From: Siphlonurus alternatus
Lineage: Eukaryota > Arthropoda > Insecta > Ephemeroptera > Siphlonuridae
DNA: 64,000 nucleotides
Direction of reading: 5' to 3'
NCBI GenBank assembly: GCA_949825025.1
Contig: OX463780.1
Span: 27,246,118 to 27,310,117 of the forward strand
The notes under the pieces are model-generated. The model was not told the origin of the DNA. It saw only the letters and a program-made list of their open reading frames with translations, and searched no databases. Position numbers and translations under genes: made by a program. Positions 62,356 to 64,000 of the stretch are shown here, piece by piece (the first letter of the stretch is position 1; each line of letters starts with the position of its first letter).

Positions 62356-64000
62356 AAGTGAGCGTTCCAATAGACAGCGCCTTGTTTGTTTTTTCCACCG
62401 AGAGCAACTTCCGAAAAAAACTTGACCATTTATTGGATATTTTTCAAGTGTTTCATAAAGTTTTATTCTTTATATTACTTTTATATTTTTGACAAATCAA
62501 TTGAGACTGCGTGTTTTTTTTACGAGTACTCGCCATGTACATTACAATAATGGGAGTTGTTTTTTATCGCTTGAAAATATATCACAATTTTAAATCTTTT
62601 GATCATCACAAAAAATCGAAAGTTATAAATTTATTACAAACCTAACAATAGTAACTTTCAGACCAAATTTAATTTTTTAAAAAATACCAATTTTAAATTA
62701 TAATAATTCAAGTATAATATTTTTAATAATACAGATTGGAAATTGACTTTACTTACGAAGATAGCTTAATGAGAACCTTCTTTATTGTAAAATTTGTTCT
62801 GATATTTTAAAAAAAAAAAAATTATAATTCTGCTTAAAAGTCAATACGAATCAAGGATGAAATGCTATATAAACGATTTTGCCTAAAGGCTTTTGGCTGT
62901 ACAATTTGTATGATGGTTCTGTAATCACTGAAGCATTCTCAGACTTTTATGTCAGGACAATGACTTCTCGAGCTCGATAGACTTACCTACTGAAGCGAGG
63001 GGCCAGAGGGGTTTCAATTAATGGCCTCTTTGCTGCATCGGTGAATCAATTAACTTTTGATGACGAGATATAATAATGATCTTCAAAATGTTTTTACTGA
63101 GTTAAGATTAAATAATATTAAAATATTATATAATAACAATACAATTTTACATGGAGCAATTATTATTGAGGGTCACTAAAGGTCATGTAGTTTCTTATCT
63201 TGTTTTCAAATTAATAACAACCAACTACCTGAATGACATTTAGGCTGTTAATTTTCACCCTCAGCTGCTCAATATGAATGAATATTTTATTATTGTAATA
63301 TTTGTATGCAAATAAAAGTAGAAAAAAAATGTTAGTATTTAGATTTAACAGGAGCTGAATATTCACAATGATCTTAACTTTCAGTGCCTGATTTTTTTAC
63401 TCTTTTAATGTCTAATATCTTGAATTTGATATTAAATACTTTATTAGAAATAAAATATTATCCTCTAGGCTAAAATCAATATAAGTTCAATGTGAATATT
63501 TTGCTCCTAATATTTTATAATTTTTAGTTATAAGAATGCATCCATATTTATGAAAGCCACTGATAAAGACATAGATAGAGAGATTAATACTTCAAGTATT
63601 TTGATCGCATTCTTCTTGGTACCAAAAATATGTTTTAAATATTTTAATACACATTATAATCAGAGCTTTATGTTTGTTCTATTTAAAAAATCTAAAAGTT
63701 TTTTTTGTTTTTTTGACAACTTAATCACTGTGGTATGGATTACAAAAGATAAAAAGAAGTTGAGATCTCATGTCTTTTAAATCAAAGACCCACTGCCCTC
63801 TCTCAATAACTTATCTCATGTAAACACTCAAACATTGAAACATGTCTGATATTTAATCTCTGCTTTTAGTCTTCAAAAACTTTCAACTGGCTCCCTAGGG
63901 AAATTGCACCGAACAAAAAAAAAAAAAAAAAAAAAAAATACATAAGATTACAATTATGGATACAATTATGACAATGGTATTCATTGTATTTTGAGTTTAG
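62356..64000. other. AT-rich sequence, no gene seen
   Basis: Contains a poly-A run near 63918-63940 and short chance frames only. Confidence 0.45.

Overview
The window looks like arthropod, probably insect, nuclear DNA. It is strongly AT-rich, genes are split by long introns with GT..AG borders, and intergenic DNA is crowded with palindromic mobile elements and (TA)n microsatellites. One gene reads as an insect trissin-type neuropeptide receptor. I cannot name the species.

Layout. (1) About 5.0-19.6 kb, minus strand: a complete five-exon gene for a 220-residue four-membrane-span protein (DUF4728-like). Its 11 kb second intron holds a LINE-type retrotransposon (about 9.3-15.3 kb), several palindromic elements and a three-copy tandem repeat. 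(2) About 24.5-27.1 kb, minus strand: a decayed tandem duplicate of that gene. It keeps three exons of matching length, the 5' leader and part of the 3' flank, but has lost one splice acceptor and the last two exons. (3) 39.7-43.5 kb, minus strand: three 3' exons of a class A GPCR (helices 2-7) recognisable as a trissin receptor. The exon for the N-terminus and helix 1 was not found. (4) 43.5-64 kb: no convincing gene, but many inverted-repeat elements, SINEs, satellites and one GC-rich block.

The most notable item is the retrotransposon. Its ORF1 contains a macro domain of the TARG1/OARD1 (ADP-ribosyl-glutamate hydrolase) type with both catalytic residues present, followed by a 15-residue tandem repeat. 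Its ORF2 encodes an APE-like endonuclease and a reverse transcriptase with a YADD motif, broken by a frameshift. I do not know of this ORF1 architecture being described.

A second pattern is that several palindromic MITE families carry full TGACGTCA (CRE-type) octamers, often one in each arm, giving at least 11 in the window. Gene coordinates and splice phases were derived by hand from the sequence. Family names rest on remembered motifs, not on database searches.
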